NCBI GenBank assembly: GCA_045806525.1
Contig: JBJMJD010000053.1
Span: 1-26,668 of the forward strand
Origin: JAICYJ01 sp045806525
GTDB lineage: Bacteria; Actinomycetota; Thermoleophilia; Gaiellales; JAICJC01
Length of the DNA stretch: 26,668 nt
Direction: 5' to 3'
Each line of letters starts with the position of its first letter. Within the stretch, counting starts at the first letter, position 1. The notes below the pieces were generated by a model. It had not been told where the DNA came from. It was given only the letters and a program-made list of their open reading frames with translations, and searched no databases. Below, piece by piece: positions 1-6,360 of the stretch. Position numbers and translations under genes: made by a program.

Positions 1-788
1 ACCGTCGGCGGCTCGCCCGGCCGCTGCTTCTTGAACACCTCGATCAGCGCCGCCTCCTCGGAAGTCGCCGGGTCCTTCTCGAGGGTCATGCGGATGAAGG
101 GGTTGTTGTCGAACAGGGCAAGCAGCCCCTCGTCCGACTTGTCGATCTCAAAGCCGGTGTTCTCGTCGACCGCCGGCAGCGCGCGCAGCAGCGTCGTGAT
201 CGGCAGCTTGCGCTTGCGGTCGATGCGGACGTTGACCAGGCCCTTCTTGTCGATCTCGAGCTCCAGCCAGGATCCGCGCGACGGCATCAGGTTGGCGGTG
301 AAGACCTGCTTGTCGCGGTCCTTCGGCTCCATGATGTAGGCGCCGGGGGAGCGCACCAGCTGCGTCACGACGACGCGCTCGGTGCCGTTGATGATGAACG
401 TGCCCTGATCGGTCATCCAGGGGAAGTTGCCGAGGAACACGGTCTGCTCACGGATCTCCCCGGTGTCCAGGTTCGTGAACGCGACCTTCACGTTCACGGG
501 CACCTCGTAGGAGAGGTCCTTCTCGCGGCACTCGCGCTCGGGTACGACCGGGTCGCCGATCGTGTATTCACCCAGGGCAACCTCGAGCCGCTCCGAGTAG
601 TCGCGGATCGGGGAGATATCGTCGATTGTCTCGCGCAGGCCCGACGTCTTCAGCGAGTTGGGATCGCTGGGGTCACCCATGAACCATCGGAACGACGCCT
701 TCTGGATGTCGATCAGGTTGGGGACGTCGAGCACCTTCCCGAGCTTGGAGAAGGTCTTACGGACGCGGGGCGAGGTGGTTTCAGGCAA
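1..788 (-). CDS. rpoB: RNA polymerase beta subunit, N-terminal part (runs off window)
   Basis: This is the catalytic beta subunit of DNA-dependent RNA polymerase. Only the first 262 codons of a protein usually around 1,100-1,200 residues are present; the rest lies beyond base 1. The translation shows the beta N-terminal protrusion and lobe regions, with segments such as GNFPWMTDQGTFIINGTERV and VVTQLVRSPGAY that are near-invariant in RpoB. The chosen start is a TTG (788-786), giving (M)PETTSPRVRKTFSKLG. A GGAGG Shine-Dalgarno lies seven bases upstream and there is no in-frame ATG or GTG. Unlike the common arrangement it is not directly behind rplL: a peptidase gene and a separate promoter lie between. 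Identity is certain; the start is very likely. Confidence 0.97.
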   Translation of the reverse strand, partial: MPETTSPRVRKTFSKLGKVLDVPNLIDIQKASFRWFMGDPSDPNSLKTSGLRETIDDISPIRDYSERLEVALGEYTIGDPVVPERECREKDLSYEVPVNVKVAFTNLDTGEIREQTVFLGNFPWMTDQGTFIINGTERVVVTQLVRSPGAYIMEPKDRDKQVFTANLMPSRGSWLELEIDKKGLVNVRIDRKRKLPITTLLRALPAVDENTGFEIDKSDEGLLALFDNNPFIRMTLEKDPATSEEAALIEVFKKQRPGEPPT

Positions 789-795
789 AGCAAAG

Positions 796-800
796 CCTCC
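796..800 (-). promoter_or_regulatory. Shine-Dalgarno that fixes the TTG start of rpoB
   Basis: GGAGG read on the minus strand, seven bases before TTG at 788-786. A second TTG at 793-791 is out of frame, so this site selects 788 as the start. Confidence 0.75.
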
Positions 801-849
801 CGGCAGGGCTCGAAGGGGAAATCAGGCGGGTCGGATCCGGACCAAGGGC

Positions 850-880
850 GCAACCGAGAACCCTATCAGGGGTCGGTTGC
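850..880 (-). promoter_or_regulatory. Hairpin in the rpoB 5' leader
   Basis: The rpoB leader holds a perfect 8-bp inverted repeat (GCAACCGA at 850-857 with TCGGTTGC at 873-880). It encloses a second short stem (CCCT/AGGG with a 3-nt loop). No U-tract follows, so it is not a classical intrinsic terminator. It could be an mRNA-stabilising or attenuator-like element acting in the roughly 150-nt leader. Structure is seen; function is inferred. Confidence 0.5.
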
Positions 881-944
881 TCACGCAAACACGCTCGGTC
901 GTCCCCGCCGCGGGATGGGCTTCCGCAACGGGGTACCTGCAGTC

Positions 945-972
945 ACTATACCGAAAGCCCCCCGGCGGTCAA
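945..972 (-). promoter_or_regulatory. Sigma-70-type promoter for rpoB
   Basis: On the minus strand TTGACC (972-967) is followed after 16 nt by TATAGT (950-945), one of the best housekeeping promoter matches in the window. It lies just past the stop codon of the peptidase gene at 987 and would start transcription near 938, leaving a leader of about 150 nt before the rpoB TTG. Confidence 0.7.
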
Positions 973-986
973 GTGGCCGAGCCGGA

Positions 987-1652
987 TCAGTCGTCGCCGT
1001 CGAACACGCGGCGGACGGTGCGCAGACGCTTCTTGAGGTCCGCCGGATGCGGCTCCTGCACGACCTTGCCCTGCTCCTTCGACGCGTGCACGATCTCGCC
1101 CGACTCCAGCGCGATCGCGATGTGGTCGCCGTAGCAGAGCAGGTCGCCGGGCTGCACCGACCGCAGAGACACCTCGTGCCCGGCGGTCTCCTGCTGGTCG
1201 GCGTTGCGCGGCAGCAGCATCCCGAAGCGGCGATGCACGGTCTGCACCAGGCCGGAGCAGTCGATGCCCTCGACCGTGAGGCCGCCCCACTCGTAGGGAG
1301 CACCCAGAAACATCAGCGCGGCTTCGGCGATCGCCTCGCCGCTCGCCTTTCGCCGCGCGGCGGCCAGCGGCTCGGTGCGAAGGCCCGGTGCCGGCAGCCA
1401 GGTGCCCATGTAGCGGTCGGCCGCCTGCGGCACCACGACCACATGCGCGCGCTCCTTGGGCAGCGGCTCGCCGAGCGCGTCGGATTCGAGGTAGCCCTCG
1501 TAGCCGTCGGCCAGCACGACCTTCGCCCAGCCGTTGCTCTGCTCGACAACGTCGATCGGGTCGGCGAACAGGGCCTGGGTGCCCTGCGCGGCCGACTGCT
1601 TCGGCTTGTCGCGCAGCGCAGCGTAGGGGCGAATGCAGGTTGCCTTTTCCAC
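987..1652 (-). CDS. NlpC/P60 cysteine peptidase with SH3-like N-terminus (YkfC-type)
   Basis: Predicted gamma-D-glutamyl-diamino acid endopeptidase acting on peptidoglycan peptides, 221 residues. Residues about 1-90 resemble bacterial SH3-like domains; residues about 105-215 are the NlpC/P60 fold. The nucleophile is Cys132 (GIDCSGLV), the general base His177 (GDHIAIA), with His189 as the probable third residue. There is no signal peptide or membrane segment, so a cytoplasmic peptide-recycling role like YkfC is more likely than wall hydrolysis at the surface. The start is GTG at 1652 with no Shine-Dalgarno; TAAAAT lies seven bases before it, implying a leaderless transcript. It sits between rplL and rpoB, an uncommon place for this family. 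Family is sure; substrate is inferred. Confidence 0.9.
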   Translation of the reverse strand: MEKATCIRPYAALRDKPKQSAAQGTQALFADPIDVVEQSNGWAKVVLADGYEGYLESDALGEPLPKERAHVVVVPQAADRYMGTWLPAPGLRTEPLAAARRKASGEAIAEAALMFLGAPYEWGGLTVEGIDCSGLVQTVHRRFGMLLPRNADQQETAGHEVSLRSVQPGDLLCYGDHIAIALESGEIVHASKEQGKVVQEPHPADLKKRLRTVRRVFDGDD

Positions 1653-1659
1653 AGCAGGG

Positions 1660-1665
1660 ATTTTA
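1660..1665 (-). promoter_or_regulatory. -10 element of a leaderless promoter for the NlpC/P60 gene
   Basis: TAAAAT on the minus strand, seven bases from the GTG at 1652-1650, so transcription should begin at or next to the start codon. No convincing -35 is visible, as is common in actinobacteria. Confidence 0.55.
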
Positions 1666-1677
1666 CCGGCCCCGGGA

Positions 1678-1697
1678 CCCTCCCCGTCGGGGGAAGG
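1678..1697 (-). terminator. Candidate U-less terminator after rplL
   Basis: About 35 nt past the rplL stop, the minus-strand transcript can form an 8-bp stem (CCTTCCCC with GGGGAGGG, one G-U pair) closed by a CGAC loop. There is no U-run, which fits the I-shaped terminators proposed for high-GC actinobacteria but makes the assignment tentative. Confidence 0.4.
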
Positions 1698-1731
1698 CGC
1701 CGGAGCCGCTTCAGCAGCCGTTCGCAGAGTG

Positions 1732-2115
1732 CTACTTGAGCTCGACAGTTGCTCCAGCCTCCTCGAGCTTCGCCTTCATCTGCTCCGCCTCGTCCTTGGC
1801 CGCACCCTCCTTGACGGGGGCAGGAGCCTCGTCGGCGACGGCCTTGGCCTCCTTCAGGCCCAGGCCGGTCAGCTCACGGATGACCTTGATCACCTGGATC
1901 TTCTTGTCACCGGTGCCGGTCAGCACGACGTCGAAGGAGCTCTGCTCCTCCTGCTCGGCGCCGCCGCCACCGCCGCCACCGGCCGGCGCGGCAACCATCA
2001 CCGGCGCGGCCGCAGCGGCCGACACGTCCCAGGCCTCCTCGAGCGACTTCTTGAGCTCGACCAGCTCCAGCACGGACAGCTTGTTCAGTTCCTCAACGAT
2101 CTTATCGACAGGCAT
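1732..2115 (-). CDS. rplL: 50S ribosomal protein L7/L12
   Basis: Multimeric stalk protein of the large ribosomal subunit that recruits and stimulates translational GTPases; 127 residues, normal length. The N-terminal dimerisation domain (residues about 1-35, VDKIVEELNKLSVLELVELK) is followed by an Ala/Gly-rich hinge with a run of seven glycines. The C-terminal factor-binding domain carries the hallmark KKIQVIKVIRELTGLGLKEAK. ATG start 19 nt after rplJ with GAAGGGA upstream, so the two are cotranscribed and share L10-leader control. A hairpin that may end the operon lies downstream. Confidence 0.98.
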   Translation of the reverse strand: MPVDKIVEELNKLSVLELVELKKSLEEAWDVSAAAAAPVMVAAPAGGGGGGGAEQEEQSSFDVVLTGTGDKKIQVIKVIRELTGLGLKEAKAVADEAPAPVKEGAAKDEAEQMKAKLEEAGATVELK

Positions 2116-2134
2116 CTGTCGCGTCCCTTCGTCT

Positions 2135-2665
2135 CTAGGCAGCTTCTGCCTCTTGGCGTTTTGCGATATAGGAATCGAGCACGGCCACGATGTCTCGCAG
2201 CGGTGCGTTCAGCACATTGACGGTGCCCTGCGCGGGCCCGGCCACGGCGCCCACCACCTGCGACAGCAGCGTGTCGCGCGGCGGCAGCTCGCCCAGCTCG
2301 CGGATCTGCTCGGCAGTCAGGGTGTGACCGTTCATGACGCCGCCCTTGACCGCAAGGATGCGGGTCGAGCGGGCCACCTCGGACAGCTTCTTGGCCGCCG
2401 GCGCCGGATCGTCCTCGATGAAGGCGATCGCGGTCGGACCCTGCAGGAACTCGATCAGCGTCGGCCGCTCGGCCTGCTCTGCGGCGATCCGGGCCAGCGT
2501 GTTCTTGGCCACGTGGAACGATGCCCCGGCCTCGTGCAGTGCTCTGCGCACCTCGGCCGTCTGGATCACCGTGAGGCCACGGTAGTCGGTCACGATCATC
2601 GCCTTGGCCTCCTTGATCTGGGCCACCAGGCGCTCGACCACCTCACGCTTCTCGTCTTGGTTCAT
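2135..2665 (-). CDS. rplJ: 50S ribosomal protein L10
   Basis: Base of the L7/L12 stalk; binds 23S rRNA beside L11 and, in other bacteria, represses its own mRNA as the L10-L12 complex. 176 residues from the ATG at 2665 (MNQDEKREVVERL). That start has an AGGAGGTGAGGAG ribosome-binding stretch directly upstream; an ATG at 2698 adds eleven unlikely residues. Motifs typical of L10 are VTDYRGLTV, FHVAKNTLA and LQGPTAIAF. The C-terminal helix that binds L12 dimers is present. It is preceded by a structured leader after rplA. Confidence 0.97.
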   Translation of the reverse strand: MNQDEKREVVERLVAQIKEAKAMIVTDYRGLTVIQTAEVRRALHEAGASFHVAKNTLARIAAEQAERPTLIEFLQGPTAIAFIEDDPAPAAKKLSEVARSTRILAVKGGVMNGHTLTAEQIRELGELPPRDTLLSQVVGAVAGPAQGTVNVLNAPLRDIVAVLDSYIAKRQEAEAA

Positions 2666-2698
2666 CTCCTCACCTCCTCTCGCTCTGCTCGCGTCCAC

Positions 2699-2815
2699 AT
2701 GAGTGGCGGGCGCAGGCGGAGGAGAGCTCCAAGACTGGCCGGCCTCGGTCGGGTGGGGTGGTTTGAGCCTTGCGGCCCCGACGGTCTCTGGCGCGGTACG
2801 CGCGGTGTACGCTTG
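2699..2815 (-). promoter_or_regulatory. L10 leader (ribosomal protein autoregulatory RNA)
   Basis: The untranslated interval between rplA and rplJ can fold into a helix. GTCGGG (782-777 of the 2 kb block, i.e. 2782-2777) runs into GCC-GCAA-GGC (2776-2767), a GNRA-capped stem, and CCCGAC closes it at 2753-2748 after a 13-nt one-sided bulge. Position and architecture match the L10-leader class, in which the L10-L12 complex binds a kink-turn-like element to repress rplJ-rplL. Pairing is seen by eye; ligand is inferred from the family. Confidence 0.6.
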
Positions 2816-2820
2816 GAACT

Positions 2821-3549
2821 CTAGACGGCCGCAGCCGCAGGCGCGGCGGCGTCCTCCATCAGATCGCGGACCCGGGTCGTGTCCAGCTTGATGCCCGGAC
2901 TCATCGTCGAGGCGATCGTGATCGAGCGCAGGTAGCGGCCCTTCGCGGAGGAAGGCTTGGCGCGCAGGATCTCCTCCAGCACCGCCTGGTAGTTCTCGAC
3001 CAGCGCCTGCTCGTCGAACGACTTCTTGCCGAGCGCCGCGTGCACGATCCCCGTGCGATCGGTGCGGTACTCGATCTTGCCCGACTTGACATCGCCCACG
3101 GCCTTGCCGATGTCGAAGGTGATGGTGCCGGCCTTGGGGCTGGGCATCTTGCCCTGCGGGCCGAGGATGCGGCCCAGCCGTCCGACCGTGCCCATCATGT
3201 CGGGCGTCGCGATCGCGACGTCGAAGTCGCTCCAGCCCTCGGTGATGCGAGCGGCCAGGTCATCGCCGCCGACCACGTCGGCGCCTGCCTCCTCAGCCTC
3301 CTTGGCCTTCTCGCCCTGCGCGAACACGGCCACGGTCACGGACTTCCCCAGACCGTGCGGCAGGAACAGCGTCCCGCGCAGCTGCTGGTCGGCGTGGCGC
3401 ACGTTCACGCCCAGCCGGATGTGCACCTCGACCGTCTCGTCGAACTTGGCGGTGTCCAGCGACTTCAACGTGCGCACGGCTTCGAGCGGCGCGTAGAGCC
3501 GCTCGCGGTCGACCTCGGAGCGCGCTTCGGTGTACTTCTTGCCGGCCAT
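2821..3549 (-). CDS. rplA: 50S ribosomal protein L1
   Basis: L1-stalk protein of the large subunit that helps release deacylated tRNA; in many bacteria it also represses the L11-L1 mRNA. 242 residues, normal length. Recognisable are the N-terminal MAGKKYTEA stretch, the EAVRTLKSL segment, FDETVEVHIRLGVNVRHADQ, the RNA-binding GRLGRILGPQGKMPSPKAGT and the C-terminal GRYLRSITIASTMSPGIKLD. Its ATG shares one base with the rplK stop (TGATG), so the two are probably translationally coupled. Confidence 0.98.
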   Translation of the reverse strand: MAGKKYTEARSEVDRERLYAPLEAVRTLKSLDTAKFDETVEVHIRLGVNVRHADQQLRGTLFLPHGLGKSVTVAVFAQGEKAKEAEEAGADVVGGDDLAARITEGWSDFDVAIATPDMMGTVGRLGRILGPQGKMPSPKAGTITFDIGKAVGDVKSGKIEYRTDRTGIVHAALGKKSFDEQALVENYQAVLEEILRAKPSSAKGRYLRSITIASTMSPGIKLDTTRVRDLMEDAAAPAAAAV

Positions 3550-3977
3550 CAGCGCCCCACCTCCACGCCCATCGAGCGGGCGGTTCCGGCCACGATGTTC
3601 ATGGCGGCCTCGACGTCGTTGGCGTTCAGGTCCGGCATCTTGCGCTCCGCGATCGCGCGCAGCTGGTCACGGCTGATGGTGCCGACCTTCGTGCGGTTGG
3701 GCTCGCCCGAACCGGACTGCAGGTTCAGCGCCTCCTTGATCAGGACGGCTGCCGGCGGCGTCTTGGTGATGAACGTGAACGAGCGGTCCTCGTAGACGCT
3801 GATCTCGACCGGCGTGATCTGCCCGTTGTTCGGCCCCTGCGTCTCGGCGTTGAACGCCTTGCAGAAGTCCATGATGTTGACACCGTGCTGGCCGAGGGCG
3901 GGGCCCACCGGCGGCGCCGGGTTTGCCTGCCCGGCCGGGATCTGCAACTTGATCACCTTGATGACCTTCTTGGCCAT
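3549..3977 (-). CDS. rplK: 50S ribosomal protein L11
   Basis: Binds the GTPase-associated centre of 23S rRNA. 142 residues, typical length. Clear family motifs: QIPAGQANPAPPVGPALGQHGVNIMDFCK in the N-terminal domain (proline-rich target of thiopeptide antibiotics) and AERKMPDLNANDVEAAMNIVAGTARSMGV in the RNA-binding C-terminal domain. The ATG has AAGGAGGACGTAC upstream. It follows nusG after a 63-nt interval that contains a GC-rich hairpin. Confidence 0.98.
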   Translation of the reverse strand: MAKKVIKVIKLQIPAGQANPAPPVGPALGQHGVNIMDFCKAFNAETQGPNNGQITPVEISVYEDRSFTFITKTPPAAVLIKEALNLQSGSGEPNRTKVGTISRDQLRAIAERKMPDLNANDVEAAMNIVAGTARSMGVEVGR

Positions 3978-4002
3978 GTACGTCCTCCTTAGTGGTTCAT
4001 GC

Positions 4003-4020
4003 GCCGGGCCCGAGCCCGGC
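4003..4020 (-). promoter_or_regulatory. Intercistronic hairpin between nusG and rplK
   Basis: A perfect 7-bp inverted repeat (GCCGGGC/GCCCGGC) with a UCGG tetraloop on the minus-strand transcript, about 20 nt downstream of the nusG stop. No U-tract follows. It may be a partial terminator, a processing site or part of an L1 target ahead of rplK; only the stem itself is seen. Confidence 0.45.
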
Positions 4021-4040
4021 TCCCACGCTCGTGAGTGTGG

Positions 4041-4565
4041 CTAGATCTTCTTGACCTTGTCGAACTCCAGCTCGACCGGCACCTGGCGCTCGAAGATCGA
4101 GACCAGCACCTTCAGCTTGCCCTGGTCCTCGTTGATCTCGGCGATCTCGCCGTCGAAGTCGGACAGCGGGCCGGAGATCACCTTGACGCTCTCGCCCAGG
4201 GAGAACTCGGCCTTCTGCTTCGGCGCCGGCGCGGCCGACGCGGTGTGCAGCATGCGGTCGACCTCCGGCTGTGACAGCGGCACCGGCTTGTTCTGGGCGC
4301 CGACGAACCCGGTCACGCCGGGAGTGTTCTTGACCAGCGTCCAGGCCTCGTCGGTCAGGTCCATGTTCACCAGCACGTAGCCCGGCCAGAGCCGCCGCTC
4401 GGTCTGCACCTTCTGGCCGTCCTTGGTCTCGACCACGGACTCGGTCGGCACCACCACCCGGCGCACCGTCATCTCCTGGTTCATCGACTTGACGCGGTGC
4501 TCGAGGTTGGCCTTGACCTTGTTCTCGTGCCCGGAATAGGTGTTGATCACATACCAGCGAAACAT
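4041..4565 (-). CDS. nusG: Transcription termination/antitermination factor NusG
   Basis: Elongation factor that binds the RNA polymerase clamp through its NGN domain and contacts Rho or ribosomal S10 through its KOW domain. 174 residues from ATG 4565 (MFRWYVINTYSGHENKVK). The NGN domain covers about residues 1-110, including RRLWPGYVLVNMDL; the KOW domain covers about 121-174 (LGESVKVISGPLSDFDGEI). An upstream ATG at 4607 would overlap secE in another frame and is rejected; GGAG lies five bases before the chosen ATG. The gene starts 10 nt after secE. Confidence 0.98.
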   Translation of the reverse strand: MFRWYVINTYSGHENKVKANLEHRVKSMNQEMTVRRVVVPTESVVETKDGQKVQTERRLWPGYVLVNMDLTDEAWTLVKNTPGVTGFVGAQNKPVPLSQPEVDRMLHTASAAPAPKQKAEFSLGESVKVISGPLSDFDGEIAEINEDQGKLKVLVSIFERQVPVELEFDKVKKI

Positions 4566-4575
4566 GTGTGCTCCG

Positions 4576-4884
4576 TCATTTCTGGAGGTCGAGGAGGTGG
4601 GAGACAAGACGCGCGAAGACCTGGTCGAGACCGTACAGGTACAGGCCCACCAGCACGCACGCGCTGATCACGACCGAAGTCGACTGCCAGGTCTGCTGCC
4701 GGTTGGGGAAGTCGACCTTGGCCAGCTCGCCGCGGACCTCGCCGACGAATCCGCGCGCGCGGCCGAACGTGCTCTTCTTGCGCTGGACGGGATCGCCGCC
4801 GGACTGGCTCTTGGGCTTGCCCGCCAGCGGCGCGGTCACGCTCCGCCGACCTGTCTGCGCCGGCTGACGGCTGCGACGTGCCAT
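4576..4884 (-). CDS. secE: Preprotein translocase subunit SecE
   Basis: Small clamp subunit of the SecYEG protein-export channel in the inner membrane. 102 residues from ATG 4884 (MARRSRQPAQ). It has a basic, disordered N-terminus, the conserved amphipathic stretch FVGEVRGELAKVDFPNRQQTW (about 46-66) and one transmembrane helix at about 70-90. A longer in-frame reading from 5040 would be antigenic noise over rpmG and is rejected. It starts five bases after the rpmG stop and precedes nusG, the classic order. Confidence 0.95.
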   Translation of the reverse strand: MARRSRQPAQTGRRSVTAPLAGKPKSQSGGDPVQRKKSTFGRARGFVGEVRGELAKVDFPNRQQTWQSTSVVISACVLVGLYLYGLDQVFARLVSHLLDLQK

Positions 4885-4888
4885 CGGG

Positions 4889-5050
4889 CTAGCGAGTCTC
4901 CTTGTGCGGCGTATGCTTCCCGCACCAACGGCAGTACTTGGAGAACTCGATCCGGTCGGGCGAGTTGCGCTTCGATTTGTTGGTCTGATAGTTACGCCGC
5001 TTGCACTCCTGGCACGCCAGCGTAACGAGCACTCGGACACCTGTGGCCAC
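4889..5050 (-). CDS. rpmG: 50S ribosomal protein L33 (zinc-binding form)
   Basis: Small ribosomal protein of the large subunit, 53 residues from GTG 5050. The translation begins (M)ATGVRVLVTLACQECKRRNY and ends RWCGKHTPHKETR. Two CxxC pairs (Cys13/Cys16 and Cys40/Cys43) form the zinc ribbon, so this is the C+ paralogue used when zinc is sufficient. AGAGG lies seven bases before the start. It heads the rpmG-secE-nusG-rplK-rplA run; no tRNA-Trp gene is found beside secE, which many bacteria have there. Confidence 0.95.
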   Translation of the reverse strand: MATGVRVLVTLACQECKRRNYQTNKSKRNSPDRIEFSKYCRWCGKHTPHKETR

Positions 5051-5123
5051 GCGAAAACCTCTCGTCGGTTGAGCGCTTGGACGGTATCACAGGCCCCGCG
5101 CCGATCGTGCCGCCGAAACCCGC

Positions 5124-5672
5124 TCAGACCGGGCCTTCACTGGCCGCCATCTCGAGCAGCCGCTGCACCGTGTTCCAGTTGCGAGCGGTCGCCGTCACCT
5201 TCAGTTTACGCTCCCAGAACGAGTGCGTGAGGCGGGCGTTGTGGGCGCCCGCCGGCCACCACATGAACAGCTCGCGCCCGTGCAGCTCGAACATCTCCGG
5301 CTCGTAGTCTGCCGGGTCGACGGCGGCCACCAGCTTGGGGTCGGGCCGAGCCGAAAGGAACATCACGTGGTGGTGCTTGGGATTGTCCGCGTGCTTGCCC
5401 AGCGGGTTGCGCTTGACGGCAGCCGCCAACTCGGCGCGGGTGCGCACCAGCACCTTGATGTCGAGCCCCGTCTCCTCGCGCAGCCGCCGGGCGATCCGCC
5501 GCTCGGAGGTCGCAGCCGGCTCGTTGCTGCCGAACACCACGTTGCCGCTTTGCAGCAGCGTCTCGACGCCGGTGTAGCCGAGCGCCTCCATCAGCTCGCG
5601 CAGCTGCGCCATCGGGACGCGGTTCTTGCCGCCCACGTTGATGCCCCGCAGCAGTCCGATCTGGCGCGTCAT
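5124..5672 (-). CDS. DUF1697 family protein
   Basis: 182 residues from ATG 5672 (MTRQIGLLRGINVGGKNRVPM). The N-terminal GINVGGKN.V.M, LRELMEALGYTGVETLLQSGNVVF and the later NPLGKHADNPKHHHVMFLSA and ARNWNTVQRLLEMA are the conserved blocks of DUF1697. The family is a soluble protein of unknown biochemical role, common in actinobacteria. It overlaps the preceding gene by four bases (ATGA), so its translation is probably coupled. It is the last gene of the five-gene minus-strand operon. Family is sure; function is unknown. Confidence 0.9.
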   Translation of the reverse strand: MTRQIGLLRGINVGGKNRVPMAQLRELMEALGYTGVETLLQSGNVVFGSNEPAATSERRIARRLREETGLDIKVLVRTRAELAAAVKRNPLGKHADNPKHHHVMFLSARPDPKLVAAVDPADYEPEMFELHGRELFMWWPAGAHNARLTHSFWERKLKVTATARNWNTVQRLLEMAASEGPV

Positions 5673-6313
5673 CCAGACAGCGTGCCACACCCGGCCGACC
5701 GCTGGCTGGGGTGAGCGAGCGGCACCAGCCCATGCCACCCGTCGCCCAGCAGCTCGACCAGGGAGGGCGGCGTCAGCAGCTGCGCCCGTCCCCGCCGCGG
5801 CCGCGGCGCCCGCCGCTGGTAGCCGGAGGCCGACCAACGCAGCAGGCCGTTCCCCCAGACCAGCCAGGGCGCGCCGTCGGCCATCACGTAGGCGCCGTCA
5901 GGGAGCTCGTCATAGGCGGCCGCGTGCAGACGCCGCTTGCGTCCGTCGAGGCGCTCGTCGTGCAGCCGCAGGTCGATCGCGTCGGCTCCGCGGTCGCCCG
6001 GGTGCAGCCGGCTCCACACCTCGAGCAGCCGGTTGTAGTCCTGCCGGCGGCACAGGGCGCAGGGCCGGTGGCCGGCCGCGAGCGCCGTGGCGTCATCGAG
6101 GAAGAACAGCTCGGTGAACCGGCCCGGCTGCATCTTCGGCCCGCGCTGCCAGCCCTGGAACTCGAGCCGGCAGGCGATCCAGCGCCGCACCGCAAAGTCG
6201 CGCCGGATCCGCCCGCCGGCATCGTGCAGGCAGCCGCGGTTGCCGTAGACGAGCCCGCGGGCCGGGTCTGCGATCAGCTCTCCGAGTGGCGTCACGCGGT
6301 TTTGCAGCGGCAT
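5669..6313 (-). CDS. Conserved hypothetical protein with a CxxC motif
   Basis: 214 residues from ATG 6313 (MPLQNRVTPLGELIADPARG). I recognise the pattern as a recurrent bacterial family without assigned function: an N-terminal NRVTPLGEL, YGNRGCLHD, a central FTELFFLDDATALAAGHRPC followed by ALCRRQDYNRLLE. Cys-x-x-Cys (HRPCALC) might bind metal, with a nearby His. The C-terminal part is basic and Arg/Pro-rich. No membrane segment or signal peptide. An upstream ATG (6409) would overlap the SRPBCC gene in another frame and is not used. It lies 47 nt after the SRPBCC gene and overlaps DUF1697 by ATGA. Confidence 0.8.
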   Translation of the reverse strand: MPLQNRVTPLGELIADPARGLVYGNRGCLHDAGGRIRRDFAVRRWIACRLEFQGWQRGPKMQPGRFTELFFLDDATALAAGHRPCALCRRQDYNRLLEVWSRLHPGDRGADAIDLRLHDERLDGRKRRLHAAAYDELPDGAYVMADGAPWLVWGNGLLRWSASGYQRRAPRPRRGRAQLLTPPSLVELLGDGWHGLVPLAHPSQRSAGCGTLSG

Positions 6314-6360
6314 TGCTCGATCGTTGATTCGATGGGATGCCGCGCAGTTCGTGGAATCAA

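Noticed and set aside
1388..2824. Plus-strand reading of 478 codons over rplL/rplJ
   Set aside because: Antisense to ribosomal protein genes; composition is typical of a GC-rich shadow frame.
4576..5040. A 154-codon form of secE starting at 5040
   Set aside because: It would cover rpmG in another frame; the short form from 4884 has the family length and a proper start context.
5051..5123. A tRNA-Trp gene near secE, as found in many bacteria
   Set aside because: No cloverleaf or anticodon arm could be found in the interval.
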